From Colwellia psychrerythraea (GTDB lineage Bacteria > Pseudomonadota > Gammaproteobacteria > Enterobacterales > Alteromonadaceae), in contig NZ_JQED01000015.1 in the NCBI RefSeq assembly GCF_000764225.1, positions 368,192 through 432,191 on the forward strand: a stretch of 64,000 nucleotides of DNA, given 5' to 3'. The notes beneath the pieces are model-generated. The model saw nothing but the letters and a program-made list of their open reading frames with translations, did not search any database and was not told the DNA's origin. The stretch's first letter is position 1. The number at the start of each line of letters is the position of its first letter. The position numbers and the translations under genes are program-made. Positions 10,066 through 18,822 of the stretch are shown in pieces.

Positions 10066-10539
10066 TTAATCTATTGCTAACAATTCAACATCAAAAATTA
10101 ATAATGAACCTGGTCCAATCTTACCTGCGGCGCTATCACCATAAGCTAAATTTGATGGAATATAAAAACGTGTTTTTTCACCAACAACCATCAATTGAAC
10201 ACCTTCAGTCCAGCCTTTGATAACTTGATTCAAGCCAAAGCCGATGGGTTTGCCTCTATCTACAGAGCTATCAAAAACAGTGCCGTCAAGTAAAGTCCCA
10301 TGGTAATGCACTGTAACTTTCGAAGAAGCACTTGGATGCTCAGCGCCACTGCCCTCAGTTAAGACCTTATATTGTAAGCCAGAAGCAGTTTCTAAAACTC
10401 CTTCTTCACTTTTATTCGCGACAAGAAATTCACTTCCTAATATTGCATTTAATTCGGCCGCCTTTTTGTTGCTATTTTGTCGCATGAAGGAGAACACAAC
10501 AATACCAACAACGATTGCCAATAATATAAATTTACTCAT
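10066..10539 (-). CDS. FKBP-type peptidyl-prolyl cis-trans isomerase, membrane-anchored
   Basis: 157-aa protein with one N-terminal hydrophobic segment (FILLAIVVGIVVFSFM, residues 4-19), which should anchor it in the inner membrane, and an FKBP domain at about 50-157. Family signatures: TVHYHGTLLDGTVFDSS, IGFGLNQVIKGWTEG, IPSNLAYG and LLIFDVELL. It catalyses proline isomerisation during folding, probably in the periplasm. No obvious operon partner; transcribed alone toward the shared terminator. Assignment of the family is firm, the gene name is not. Confidence 0.9.
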   Translation of the reverse strand: MSKFILLAIVVGIVVFSFMRQNSNKKAAELNAILGSEFLVANKSEEGVLETASGLQYKVLTEGSGAEHPSASSKVTVHYHGTLLDGTVFDSSVDRGKPIGFGLNQVIKGWTEGVQLMVVGEKTRFYIPSNLAYGDSAAGKIGPGSLLIFDVELLAID

Positions 10540-10636
10540 TTAATAACACCTTTATTACTCCTTTATTAACTCCTTTATAGAGTCACTTATGTAAGATGCA
10601 TGCTACTGAATTCTTCGCTAATTTACTAGTTCAAAG

Positions 10637-10670
10637 GCAAACAAGTTTCCTTATTAACTTGTTTGCTTTT
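10637..10670 (+). terminator. Orphan terminator-like hairpin between divergent genes
   Basis: GCAAACAAGTT (10637-10647) and AACTTGTTTGC (10656-10666) are perfect 11-bp arms followed by TTTTCT on the plus strand. No plus-strand gene lies between the porin terminator and this site, so it may end an unannotated short transcript, or be a regulatory hairpin. Confidence 0.5.
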
Positions 10671-10764
10671 CTATTGATTAAGGTCAACCTTAGTCGTTTG
10701 CTTAATACTGCAAGATGCCCTAAATTAATGGGCTTAAATGTAAGGTTTTAATGGATTAAATAAG

Positions 10765-11109
10765 ATGAAGTATAAAATGATTACACTGATGGTAACGTTA
10801 TTATTCAGTTGTAGCAGCCCCCCTAATGTTCCTAGGATAGATGACCCTAGCCTTGAGTTAATAAGTATCAAAAAACAGTATGCTGATGAATTAACCAATA
10901 TACACGTGGGTGATTACATCGACTATGTTGCAAAGCAATTTCCCGAGATGTTTGTCGCTTCAGACAATATGAAAAATACGATTTATGAGTTTACTTATCA
11001 GCAGCAATACCTTTTAGCGGCTAATAATGATGTTGAAACAAAAACCTATACCCAAACATTGCGTTTTTATTTTATCAATCAAAAGCTTGTGCATTGGAAG
11101 GTAAAATAG
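10765..11109 (+). CDS. Small predicted lipoprotein of unknown function
   Basis: 114 aa. The N-terminus MKYKMITLMVTLLFSCSS is a type II signal peptide with lipobox LFSC (Cys16), so the mature protein should be lipidated. The remainder (residues 30-114) is soluble, mixed alpha/beta, with no motif I recognise. Monocistronic, between two structured intergenic regions. It could equally be a small outer-membrane assembly or stress lipoprotein; no function is assigned. Confidence 0.7.
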   Translation: MKYKMITLMVTLLFSCSSPPNVPRIDDPSLELISIKKQYADELTNIHVGDYIDYVAKQFPEMFVASDNMKNTIYEFTYQQQYLLAANNDVETKTYTQTLRFYFINQKLVHWKVK

Positions 11110-11122
11110 TCGAAAAATCAAA

Positions 11123-11159
11123 GCCATAAATAGCAAGTATTCTCTTGACTCTTTATGGC
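11123..11159 (-). terminator. Probable terminator of the sigma-factor operon
   Basis: GCCATAAA (11123-11130) pairs with TTTATGGC (11152-11159) around a 21-nt loop containing a second small stem. On the minus strand it is followed by TTTGATTTTTCG. It lies 29 bp past the last gene of the leftward operon. Confidence 0.45.
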
Positions 11160-11188
11160 GTTAAATTGGCTTAACTGTGTAACGTTAA

Positions 11189-12175
11189 TTAGAATTGATA
11201 TTGCTCTGCAACAGCTAATAATTTTTTAGCCGTTAATTTACTGTTGGCGCAATCATTAATATCTTTTTTATTAAATACGAGTATTCTATCTTTGAAACCT
11301 CGGCCCTGTTGTTTGCCAGCACCTTTAATGATGAAACTAACGTACTCTTCTTTCGGCACATCTCTTAATCCCTTACCGTATAGGCATAATGTTTCAACTA
11401 ACGCATTATTAACGGCCAAAAAATGTTGCTTTCGCGCTTTGCTTTGAGCTATTTTTTGCGTTTCTCGCTGTTTATTTAATTTAGTCACTTTTTGCTCAAG
11501 CTTAATTTTATTTTTATTGAGAGAGACGCGCTCAAGCTCAAGTTCTTTCAGCTCCGCTTTTAGTTCCTCTTTGTTTTTTTTCTCTGCATGTTGTAATTGG
11601 TACTCAATATCTTTACGTTGTCGGTCAATGTCACGTATTTCGTAAGCAATTTCTCTTTGCTCACTCCGAAGCTCTCGTGCGCCTTCACGTTGTTGCTCAA
11701 AAACTTCAATGACTCGTTCAATTTCATTTTCATGTTGTTCAAAATCAACAACCAAATCATCCTCATTTGAAATAATAACTCTTTCAACTTCACTCAATGG
11801 TGCTAAAGCATCTAGTTCGGCTAAAGGATCTAAAGCAGCTATTGGATCCAATGGCCTCACAGTTTGAAAAAACTGGCGATGTGAAGAGCCTCCATGAGCT
11901 GACTTGATAGTAAAAATAGCCCCCTGGCCTCGCAAATATACACTTTCAATTGAACGAATTAATGATTGATTAGCATGTTTAGTCGATTTAGCCGATGACA
12001 GAATAATGTCATTCATTATCGTTAATTGCTTGTGCAAATTATCATAATTTTTTTCAGTGCTATGCGCGCCAAAAGCAATGAATAAGGCAGTGCTTATAGC
12101 TGCAATTTTTACTGTTAGGTTTGCTACATTGCTTCGAAATTTTGACGCGGGAAAAACTATTGTTGATGTTTTCAT
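11189..12175 (-). CDS. Exported coiled-coil protein of unknown function, third gene of the ECF sigma operon
   Basis: 328 aa. A basic N-terminus followed by LTVKIAAISTALFIAFGAHS (about 20-39) is a long signal peptide or anchor. Residues about 105-125 contain an Ala/Leu/Asp/Pro-rich near-repeat (LDPIAALDPLAELDALAPLSE). Residues about 140-245 form a highly charged coiled coil, and the C-terminal 80 residues are globular with two cysteines (LCLYGKG, NDCAN). Start chosen with GAGAGG RBS. It is about 140 bp downstream of the membrane protein gene on the same strand and probably lies in the sigma-factor regulon. I do not recognise a family. Confidence 0.75.
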   Translation of the reverse strand: MKTSTIVFPASKFRSNVANLTVKIAAISTALFIAFGAHSTEKNYDNLHKQLTIMNDIILSSAKSTKHANQSLIRSIESVYLRGQGAIFTIKSAHGGSSHRQFFQTVRPLDPIAALDPLAELDALAPLSEVERVIISNEDDLVVDFEQHENEIERVIEVFEQQREGARELRSEQREIAYEIRDIDRQRKDIEYQLQHAEKKNKEELKAELKELELERVSLNKNKIKLEQKVTKLNKQRETQKIAQSKARKQHFLAVNNALVETLCLYGKGLRDVPKEEYVSFIIKGAGKQQGRGFKDRILVFNKKDINDCANSKLTAKKLLAVAEQYQF

Positions 12176-12314
12176 AAATTGCCTCTCTATAGATAGTACT
12201 TATATCTGTTTTATATCCCTTAGTTGGCCAAAGCTAACTTAGTTCTAATGAACGATAACTTTATAAATCAAACCCTTACCCCAATAACATTACAAGGTAC
12301 GGGCTTGAAGTTAC

Positions 12315-13025
12315 CTAACCTTTTGTTTTCACTGGTGTAGTTAAGTTATTATTAACCCTGCTCTTTTGCTCTAGACCAATATTTTGAAAACTAATTTCTC
12401 GTTCAAGTTGCTGGAATTTAATTTTCTGTGCTAATTGCTCGTCTTGTCGCTGCGCATTAATAAAGTTGATAAAGTCACTCATGTCTTCTTTACGTTCCTT
12501 TCTCGACGCGTCAATTACGTAGCCAGCCAAGGCAAGGTTATTACTTTGTTGTTGCTGACTAATATCGGTTCGGTAATTGGCTAATATTACTTGTTGTTCA
12601 GCAGCAAATTCACGTAACTTCAAATTCACTAACCTTTCGATGTCGCTGTTATCTCTGTTTGCTAAACTACTGGTTAATTGGGCAGCTACTTTTTGCTTAA
12701 CTTGTTGATCAATCAAAGCTGTTACTTGCTTATCAAACGCTTGCTGGTCAAAGCCTTTATCCTGCATAAAAGTCATTACCATGGTAATCGCAAATACTGA
12801 ACACGCCATTGATAAAGAAGGTACTCCCAACCACAGCCCCCAATTAATTGAAGGAGCTTTAGTGCTGATATTTTCCGCGTCAAAATGCTGTTCAAAGGCT
12901 TCTGTTCTATGCCAATCGGGTACTTCTTGCTCAATTTCAACACTGACTTGATGAGCAATATTTTCACAAAATGATGCTCGTTCATCTTCATTCATTCGAA
13001 CATCTATTACTGTTGGTTTAGACAT
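12315..13025 (-). CDS. Single-pass membrane protein, candidate anti-sigma factor
   Basis: 236 aa. A cytoplasmic N-terminus (1-70) containing ERASFCENIAHQVSVEIEQEVPDWH, one membrane segment at about 73-95 (LGVPSLSMACSVFAITMVMTF), then a Gln-rich helical periplasmic part with coiled-coil character. Its start overlaps the sigma-factor gene by 8 bp, the usual arrangement for a sigma/anti-sigma pair. The zinc motif HxxxCxxC of ZAS anti-sigma factors is absent, so the assignment rests on position and topology. RBS GGTGGAG precedes the ATG. Confidence 0.65.
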   Translation of the reverse strand: MSKPTVIDVRMNEDERASFCENIAHQVSVEIEQEVPDWHRTEAFEQHFDAENISTKAPSINWGLWLGVPSLSMACSVFAITMVMTFMQDKGFDQQAFDKQVTALIDQQVKQKVAAQLTSSLANRDNSDIERLVNLKLREFAAEQQVILANYRTDISQQQQSNNLALAGYVIDASRKERKEDMSDFINFINAQRQDEQLAQKIKFQQLEREISFQNIGLEQKSRVNNNLTTPVKTKG

Positions 13026-13587
13026 ACTCCACCTCTACCTTGCTAATAGGATCATCGACCAATTGCAGTTTTAATTTATCGAGTGCGCTATAAAGTTGTG
13101 ATTTTGCCGTATTTGTTGAGATACCTAACTGCTGACTAATATCTTCGAAGGTACATTCTTGAAAAAATTTCAACTCTACGACTAATTTCTGTTTGATCGG
13201 TAAATGCTGCATAGCTTCTAACAAAGCACTACTTTGTTGCTGAATTTGTATATTCCTTTCTAAACATACTGACTCAACATCTTCTTGCTCGGGTACATCA
13301 TCTAGTGACTGCATCGGCCTTTTTCGTCGATAAAACTCGAGACAACGATAATGCGCAATTTTAAAAAGCCAATTTTTAAAAGGGCATTCACCGCGAAACT
13401 TAGATAAATTTCGAAATAATGCGATAAAGATATCCTGCATCAAATCCATAGCATCCGTTGGATTATTCACCATACGTAAAGCGTAGTTATAAAGGTTTTT
13501 CTCATAACGCTTTACCAATGTTAGCCATGCAGACTTTTTACCTTTTAGCGCTTGCGCTATGAGCGTTTCATCGCTTCTTTCAAACAC
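13018..13587 (-). CDS. RNA polymerase sigma factor, ECF subfamily
   Basis: 189 aa with region 2 at about 22-90 (NLYNYALRMVNNPTDAMDLMQDIFIALFRNL, then GECPFKNWLFKIAHYRCLEFYRRKR) and region 4 at about 125-180 (LPIKQKLVVELKFFQECTFEDISQQLGIS followed by TNTAKSQLYSALDKLK). It directs RNA polymerase to alternative promoters. The start is GTG at 13587 with GGAGCC five bases upstream. It overlaps the candidate anti-sigma gene, which with the coiled-coil gene forms a three-gene leftward operon. I could not identify an ECF-type autoregulatory promoter by eye. The inducing signal is unknown but probably envelope-related. Confidence 0.93.
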   Translation of the reverse strand: MFERSDETLIAQALKGKKSAWLTLVKRYEKNLYNYALRMVNNPTDAMDLMQDIFIALFRNLSKFRGECPFKNWLFKIAHYRCLEFYRRKRPMQSLDDVPEQEDVESVCLERNIQIQQQSSALLEAMQHLPIKQKLVVELKFFQECTFEDISQQLGISTNTAKSQLYSALDKLKLQLVDDPISKVEVEYV

Positions 13588-13810
13588 AAAGGCTCCTATT
13601 TATCGTTATTATTAGCATTTTGCTTATGTCATCATCGTAAACATAAACTTCATTCTTACTTGAGTACAACTATAAGGTAGTGTTGGAAAGTAAAATAGTT
13701 TGAAAAAGTAGAATTATTTTTGATAATATTTTTTAATCGTTCTTTTTAAATTGTTTCTTACTCAAATAAAGTAGATTCCTATCAAAGCTATAGCATCAAA
13801 CGCTGCACAT

Positions 13811-13845
13811 AAAAAAGCCCTTTTCCGTTTTGTCGGTAAAGGGCT
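13811..13845 (-). terminator. Intrinsic terminator of adhP
   Basis: On the minus strand AGCCCTTTACCG pairs with CGGAAAAGGGCT, followed by TTTTTTATG. It lies 43 bp after the adhP stop. Confidence 0.85.
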
Positions 13846-13887
13846 ATAGCAGTTACTGTTAGTATTAATTGTGAAACTTTTGGAAAG

Positions 13888-14898
13888 TTACAACTTCATC
13901 ACCACTCGACCATTGATCTCACCATTTAACATTTCATCAAAAATATCATTGATATCTTCAAGAGACTTTTCAATCGTAATGGCTTTTACTTTTCCGCGGG
14001 CTGCAAAATCTAAACATTCTACTAAATCTTTGCGTGTGCCAACAATAGAGCCAACAACGCTCACGCCATTAAGCACAGTATCAAAAATTGGTAATGGCAT
14101 ATCTTCCGGCGGTAAACCTACTAAAACACACTTACCACCCCGACGGATCACTTTATAGCTTTGCTCAAAACCACTTTTACTCACCGCAGTACAAATACTG
14201 GCATGAACGCCAGCAGTTTCCGCGAGAACCTTGGCTACAACATCATCTTGTTTAAAATCAATACAAAGTGAAGCGCCTAAACTTTTAGCAAGCGCTAACT
14301 TAGCTGCTCCAGTATCAACTGCAATAACATTTAACCCCATGGCAACAGCATATTGCACAGCTAAATGCCCCAAACCTCCGATACCGAAAATAGCGACCCA
14401 CTCGCCTGGTTTTGCGGTAGAAACTTTAAGTGCTTTATAAGTAGTAACACCTGCACAAAATAAGGGTGCGGCATCCACGTAATCAATGGCATCTGGAATT
14501 TTTACCACATAATTGCCATCGGCTTTGCAATATTCAGCGTAGCTGCCATCAACTGAGTAACCAGCATTTTGTTGTGATAAACACAGGTTTTCATCACCCG
14601 TTAAACAGTAATCACAATAACCACATGCGCTATAAAGCCAAGGAATTCCTACGCGATCACCTACTTTACAATGCTTAACCTGGTCTCCAATTTCAACTAT
14701 CTCTCCAACACCTTCATGACCAGGTACTAAGGGCATTTTAGGCTTTACAGGCCAATCCCCATGACATGCATGTAAATCGGTATGACAGACACCACAAGCA
14801 TGGATTTTAACTAATACTTCTTGGCTAGAAATCGTCGGTTTATCGAGTTGGGTAATTTCAAGTTTACCCTTAAATTCATGGTTTACTGCAGCTTTCAT
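13888..14898 (-). CDS. adhP: Zinc-dependent alcohol dehydrogenase, AdhP type
   Basis: NAD-dependent oxidation of primary alcohols such as ethanol, or the reverse aldehyde reduction. 336 aa, the same length as E. coli AdhP. Catalytic zinc ligands lie in [16 protein letters not shown] and PGHEGVGE; the structural zinc site is the cysteine cluster [15 protein letters not shown]. The NAD-binding [13 protein letters not shown] glycine motif is near residue 172, and the [13 protein letters not shown] and [11 protein letters not shown] segments resemble AdhP. AAGGAG RBS precedes the ATG. Monocistronic with its own terminator. Confidence 0.9.
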   Translation of the reverse strand: MKAAVNHEFKGKLEITQLDKPTISSQEVLVKIHACGVCHTDLHACHGDWPVKPKMPLVPGHEGVGEIVEIGDQVKHCKVGDRVGIPWLYSACGYCDYCLTGDENLCLSQQNAGYSVDGSYAEYCKADGNYVVKIPDAIDYVDAAPLFCAGVTTYKALKVSTAKPGEWVAIFGIGGLGHLAVQYAVAMGLNVIAVDTGAAKLALAKSLGASLCIDFKQDDVVAKVLAETAGVHASICTAVSKSGFEQSYKVIRRGGKCVLVGLPPEDMPLPIFDTVLNGVSVVGSIVGTRKDLVECLDFAARGKVKAITIEKSLEDINDIFDEMLNGEINGRVVMKL

Positions 14899-15222
14899 CG
14901 TTGAACTCCTTTTTCAGTAATGATGGTATTTAGCTTCTAATTCATTGTAAAACTCTTACTCAATATGACAAGGATACAGATCAATAAAAACGCGTGAAAA
15001 TGCGTTATTAGATTATTCAAAATATAGAGACTTTTTCAATAGAGTGCAGGGTTTAACTATTGAAGTTAACACACCATTGGGGATTTAGAGCGGAGGTTGT
15101 TAAACTAGCCATCCGTGGCTTAAATAGATACCCAAAATAAAGGAGATTGGGGATATAACAGAGTATTTTGTAATGCCAGTCTTTCTCACAAAGTTACTGG
15201 CATAACACTGCCAAGTTCAGGC
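14899..15222. other. 324-bp intergenic region, adhP upstream region and porin 3' end
   Basis: No gene is seen. It should contain the adhP promoter at its left. At its right, TGCCAGT (15174-15180) and ACTGGCA (15196-15202) form a hairpin 21 bp beyond the porin stop that may terminate the porin transcript, although no good T-run follows on the minus strand. Confidence 0.45.
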
Positions 15223-16449
15223 TTAGAAATAATAGCCGATATTGATGTTCAATCGCTTATTCCAATCATCAGCATTGCCAACGAATGTTCCACCGAGAAA
15301 TGGCTGATTTTTAGCAATAACAAAATCAACATAAGCGTAGACACCACCTGCACTAATTGCAACGCCTGTTGCATTCATTGTAGTATCGTCTAACCCAGCT
15401 GACTTATCGGTTACTAAGTTATAATCGTTGTAGTAAGTCAGGTTAGTAATAGGTCCTAGCGACACTGATTGACTGTAAGATAAGTTAAGGTTATACGCCG
15501 TAGCTTCTGTTGGAATTGTGTCATAGAATGCCCAAGCGCCTACAGCTACCGCATCAGAGCCGTTATCTAGGTCATATTCATACTCTGAAGCTTGGAACAT
15601 AATACCGAAGTTATCGATGTTGCTCTTTACATGAAAAGCGTATGCTGTGTGGTCGCCAACAGAGCCCACACCTGAGCCACCTTCAAGATCACCTGATAAT
15701 AAAGAAACACCCACTTCCGTATTAGAGAAGAAGTTGTACGTATATCTTAAATTTATAGTATTACTCTCACCCATTTCTTGTGCAGGGGCGCTGTAAATAC
15801 CTTCGCCACCAGCAAAATCACGGATGCCAACAACATCATAAGAATAGCGATGAGTTTTGTCACCTGAATAACCATCAACACCACCTTTTTCATCATTTAA
15901 GAAATAAGCAACACGAATATCATGTTTGTCATACTTACCAGTAAATGACAAACCTGCGTCGTAGTCATCTTCTAAACCAGCGTAATAACCAGAGCTAAAG
16001 AAAAAGTTGTTAGAGTTATAGTTTAAGTTACCAAAAGGCACTTGGGTAATACCCACCTTTCCTTCCCAGTTTTCATTGAATTGATAGGCTACATCGGCGT
16101 GGTGAATAACATCCATGTATTGATACCAGCGATATTGAGCTGACAGTTTAACATCACCAATACTACCATTTACATCTAAACGAAAGACGTCAAAATCAAA
16201 ATCTCCACCACGATCTTTATTGTCATCATCATAATCTTCGTAGCTATATTGAAAACGTACTGCACCACCAATTTTAATCTTAGGCGTTAAATCTGTGGTG
16301 TTTTTTGTATTGGTATTAACTTCTTTTTTTAACTCAGCCACTTGTTTCTCAAGTTGCTCTAGTCGCTCAATTTTATCATTTTCTGTGGCCGCAAAGGCTG
16401 TTGTTGAGCTTGCTAACAATAACCCAAGCATTGGGATAGATGTTTTCAT
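15223..16449 (-). CDS. Outer membrane porin with N-terminal coiled coil
   Basis: 408 aa. Signal peptide MKTSIPMLGLLLASSTTAFA, then a coiled coil at about 25-50 (KIERLEQLEKQVAELKKEVN), then a beta-barrel rich in aromatic and acidic strands (GGAVRFQYSYEDYDDD, YNFFSNTEVGVSLLSGDL) ending NINIGYYF with the terminal phenylalanine expected of a BAM substrate. It resembles the phosphate/carbohydrate-selective porin groups with trimerising coiled coils, but the solute cannot be named. TGGAGA RBS precedes the start. It stands alone between adhP and a TauE-type permease. Confidence 0.85.
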   Translation of the reverse strand: MKTSIPMLGLLLASSTTAFAATENDKIERLEQLEKQVAELKKEVNTNTKNTTDLTPKIKIGGAVRFQYSYEDYDDDNKDRGGDFDFDVFRLDVNGSIGDVKLSAQYRWYQYMDVIHHADVAYQFNENWEGKVGITQVPFGNLNYNSNNFFFSSGYYAGLEDDYDAGLSFTGKYDKHDIRVAYFLNDEKGGVDGYSGDKTHRYSYDVVGIRDFAGGEGIYSAPAQEMGESNTINLRYTYNFFSNTEVGVSLLSGDLEGGSGVGSVGDHTAYAFHVKSNIDNFGIMFQASEYEYDLDNGSDAVAVGAWAFYDTIPTEATAYNLNLSYSQSVSLGPITNLTYYNDYNLVTDKSAGLDDTTMNATGVAISAGGVYAYVDFVIAKNQPFLGGTFVGNADDWNKRLNINIGYYF

Positions 16450-17067
16450 TAGTTATTCTCCAAAAGATAGTTCGCATTTGTTTTTATAATTAGATACGTT
16501 TTCATGTTATAAATTCTTAGAACATATTCAGAACGCTTAACAGCGTTAAACTGCCTCAATATGTTTTTGTTAAGTTCGAAAATAATACTAAGGAGATATT
16601 AACTAACATTGAAGTCAATTAGCTTAATCACTCAATAAGAGAATCTTATAACGGATAAAGCATTGAATTTAAATAATAGACTATCCCTTTGTTATTATGA
16701 CTTATTTTTTTACAAATAAGTTACAATTAGCCAATAATAAAGATGAGTAGTATGGAAAAAATTAAGCTAAAAAACCATTTTTTCAGCTGCATTCAACCCA
16801 TATATTCTTCTTATAACTGAAGCAAAGTAGCCAGCATAGGGTGCTTTAAATTGCTTTATTAATTCAAAGGAATAGAAAGTCAATTACGCGATTTAAAATA
16901 CTTATCAAGCAGTAATATCTTTTCATTAGACGACAGAAAAAGAATCATGAATACTGAATAGATCTGCTAAAGAGTACAGTCTTAAAAACGCTCTTTCAAA
17001 TGTTTACCAGCAAATATACATACCTCAATCATGTTAAATAAAAATATGCACTCGATAAATTATCGTC
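16450..17067. other. 618-bp intergenic region with no intact gene
   Basis: AT-rich, containing the upstream regions of the leftward porin and the rightward permease. The only coding trace is the interrupted frame at 16752-16961, listed separately. Confidence 0.5.
16752..16961 (+). pseudogene. Possible decayed N-terminal fragment of an EAL-like protein
   Basis: From the ATG at 16752 the frame reads MEKIKLKNHFFSCIQPIYSS, then a TGA (16818), continues SKVASIGCFKLLY, then TAA (16860), then FKGIESQLRDLKYL to a final TAG at 16959. The F-x-x-x-x-QPIY start followed by KVAS resembles the opening of EAL phosphodiesterase domains. Two in-frame stops with apparently continuing similarity suggest a relic. 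The match is short and by eye only; chance is possible. Confidence 0.27.
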
Positions 17068-17793
17068 ATGTTCATTGACCCCTCAGTGCTAATAGTGGCA
17101 TTAATTGCCGTTGTAGCAGGATCTGCACTGCAAAGTATGTCTGGCTTCGGATTAGCCGTCATCGCCTCCCCTGTCTTGGTCATCATTAACCCTAATTTTT
17201 TGCCAGGACCTATACTGGCTTTAGGCTGTATTTTGTCCTTACTAAACTGTATTCGTTATCGCCAGCAGTTGCATTTTGGCAATATAAAACTAGCGCTGCT
17301 AGCACGCGTTCCTGGCTCTATACTGGGCATTTTATTGTTAGCAATATTGCCGCCAGCTTTCTTTGCTGTGGGTTTCTCCCTGTTGATCATAACTTCTGTA
17401 CTACTGACTTATCAACGGCTCGATATCCATCATGGAAAGAAAAACTTAGTGATAGCAGGTTTTTTTTCAGGACTCATGGGCACCACTACATCCGTAGGTG
17501 GTCCACCCATTGCGCTGGTTTACCAAAATAGTAACCTAAGCACGCTAAGAGCAGAGCTTGGGCTTTTTTTTCTGATTGGTACACTGGTATCCCTGGCAAT
17601 GTTATTCGCTTCAGGTAATATAAATTATGCTCATGTACAACTGACCTTACCTTTGGTGCCCGCAATATTTGTCGGATTTGGCATATCATTTTATTTGGAT
17701 AAATATCTAGGTCAACGCTATTTAAAACCCATAATTGCTGCAATTTCGCTCACGTCTTGTGGCATTATCTTACTGAAAGCTTTCTTTTACTAA
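17068..17793 (+). CDS. TauE/SafE family inner-membrane permease
   Basis: 241 aa, eight or so hydrophobic segments. The N-terminal half has the family pattern VAGSALQSMSGFGLAVIASPV and the C-terminal half GFFSGLMGTTTSVGGPPIALVYQ, the two repeat halves typical of TauE/SafE (sulfite/organosulfonate exporter or small-anion permease). No recognisable RBS precedes the ATG at 17068. Stands alone; a perfect hairpin follows 25 bp after the stop. Substrate is not predictable; sulfur-containing osmolyte products are one possibility. Confidence 0.8.
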   Translation: MFIDPSVLIVALIAVVAGSALQSMSGFGLAVIASPVLVIINPNFLPGPILALGCILSLLNCIRYRQQLHFGNIKLALLARVPGSILGILLLAILPPAFFAVGFSLLIITSVLLTYQRLDIHHGKKNLVIAGFFSGLMGTTTSVGGPPIALVYQNSNLSTLRAELGLFFLIGTLVSLAMLFASGNINYAHVQLTLPLVPAIFVGFGISFYLDKYLGQRYLKPIIAAISLTSCGIILLKAFFY

Positions 17794-17818
17794 CACGTGA
17801 AGTGCCGATGTTTTTCAA

Positions 17819-17846
17819 CAGAATTACTGTAAAAACAGTAATTCTG
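17819..17846 (+). terminator. Perfect 12-bp hairpin after the TauE/SafE gene
   Basis: CAGAATTACTGT (17819-17830), loop AAAA, ACAGTAATTCTG (17835-17846). Position suits termination or 3' end stabilisation of the permease mRNA, but the T tract is lacking. Confidence 0.5.
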
Positions 17847-17921
17847 CTTCCATTGAATAACTAAAACGCTGTCCCTTAATACTAATGAGTAGTTACTCAA
17901 TATAATAATCTTAAGGCTGTA

Positions 17922-18116
17922 TTACGTAGGTAATGAGGCACAGTGATTCCTGAGAATAAGCTCTGGCATCATCCAGCGGCAGTCATTGGTCATCATTTCT
18001 TTTGCTTGAGTACTTATTTCATCTAGTGCCAAGATACCTCCTGTTAGTTTAATGAATAGGCCATTACCGCTAATAGTGGAAAGTACTGTAGTTGAAACTA
18101 AAAAATGGAGAGTCAT
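17922..18116 (-). pseudogene. Possible C-terminal remnant of a LacI-type regulator
   Basis: Sixty-four codons, no family-length gene. The tail LALDEISTQAKEMMTNDCRW then MMPELILRNHCASL resembles the end of LacI-family sugar-binding domains, where a helix precedes a P-x-x-L-x-x-R-x-S/H-C motif. No matching N-terminal part is present upstream (a stop lies just above), so it would be a relic. The similarity is by eye and weak. Confidence 0.3.
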
Positions 18117-18250
18117 GCAAGCGTAAAGCAGTTCAAAACATAAATTAGTTTATGGAACTTCAGCCTACGACTTTTTCTGCATATGAATCTTCTTTTTACG
18201 TTGATTGCTTTTTTAAAAGAGATTAAGAATGACATGGTTATTAAATGAAT

Positions 18251-18278
18251 AAAAAACCGGCAAGGTGCCGGTTTTTTT
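18251..18278. terminator. Strong bidirectional terminator after ridA
   Basis: AAAAAACCGGCA, loop AGG, TGCCGGTTTTTTT. It ends the leftward aldehyde dehydrogenase-dipeptidase-BCCT-RidA operon about 50 bp past the RidA stop. Confidence 0.92.
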
Positions 18279-18329
18279 GTAGAATCTACCTACGATTAAA
18301 GAGACTCATCGCACTATTACTAATAGTGC

Positions 18330-18707
18330 TTATTGTGGTACCGCCGCATAAGCAACAACTTCACACAACATTTCTTCACGCGCTAAACCAGCAACAATCA
18401 TGGCGGCTCTATTAGGGTATGGCGCTTGAAAATATTCAGCGTACACTTTATTAAATACTGGCAATTGATCGCGAGCAGTAACATAAATCAGAACTTGTGT
18501 AACATCATCCATTGTCAATTCAGCCGCTTCAATGGTGTGCTTAAAGTTTTCCATTGTTTGGCGTGCTTGCGCTTCAATACCACCTTCAACTACTTGGCCC
18601 TCTGCATTAATTGGGATCTGTGCAGTGGATAAGGTGTTGTTAGCAATAATTGCCCATTCTAATGGTGCTTTCGAAGCAAATAATTCAGTTTTTACAGGTG
18701 TTTTCAT
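18330..18707 (-). CDS. RidA family enamine/imine deaminase
   Basis: 125 aa, typical Rid length. The family shape is recognisable: N-terminal NTLSTAQIPINAEGQVVEGGIEAQARQTMENF, the DVTQVLIYVTARDQLPVFN helix region and the C-terminal PNRAAMIVAGLAREEMLCEVVAYA, including the Arg of the active site in the YPNRA segment. Rid enzymes hydrolyse reactive enamine/imine intermediates to keto acids and ammonia; some are specific steps in catabolic pathways. Last gene of the leftward operon under the LysR region, which favours a pathway-specific role. Confidence 0.88.
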   Translation of the reverse strand: MKTPVKTELFASKAPLEWAIIANNTLSTAQIPINAEGQVVEGGIEAQARQTMENFKHTIEAAELTMDDVTQVLIYVTARDQLPVFNKVYAEYFQAPYPNRAAMIVAGLAREEMLCEVVAYAAVPQ

Positions 18708-18822
18708 AATGTTTTCTCTAGGGTAAAGTAATCAAAAAAATTAAATTGAAGTTGAATCTGAGGGTATAACCATCTACTAAGCACCATTTATCTATACTGT
18801 GCTTAGCAGATGTAGGGATGAC

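Noticed and set aside
10637..10666. GTTTCC near 10645 as a third XRE-cupin operator
   Set aside because: There is no matching GGAAAC half-site; the bases belong to the GCAAACAAGTT hairpin.
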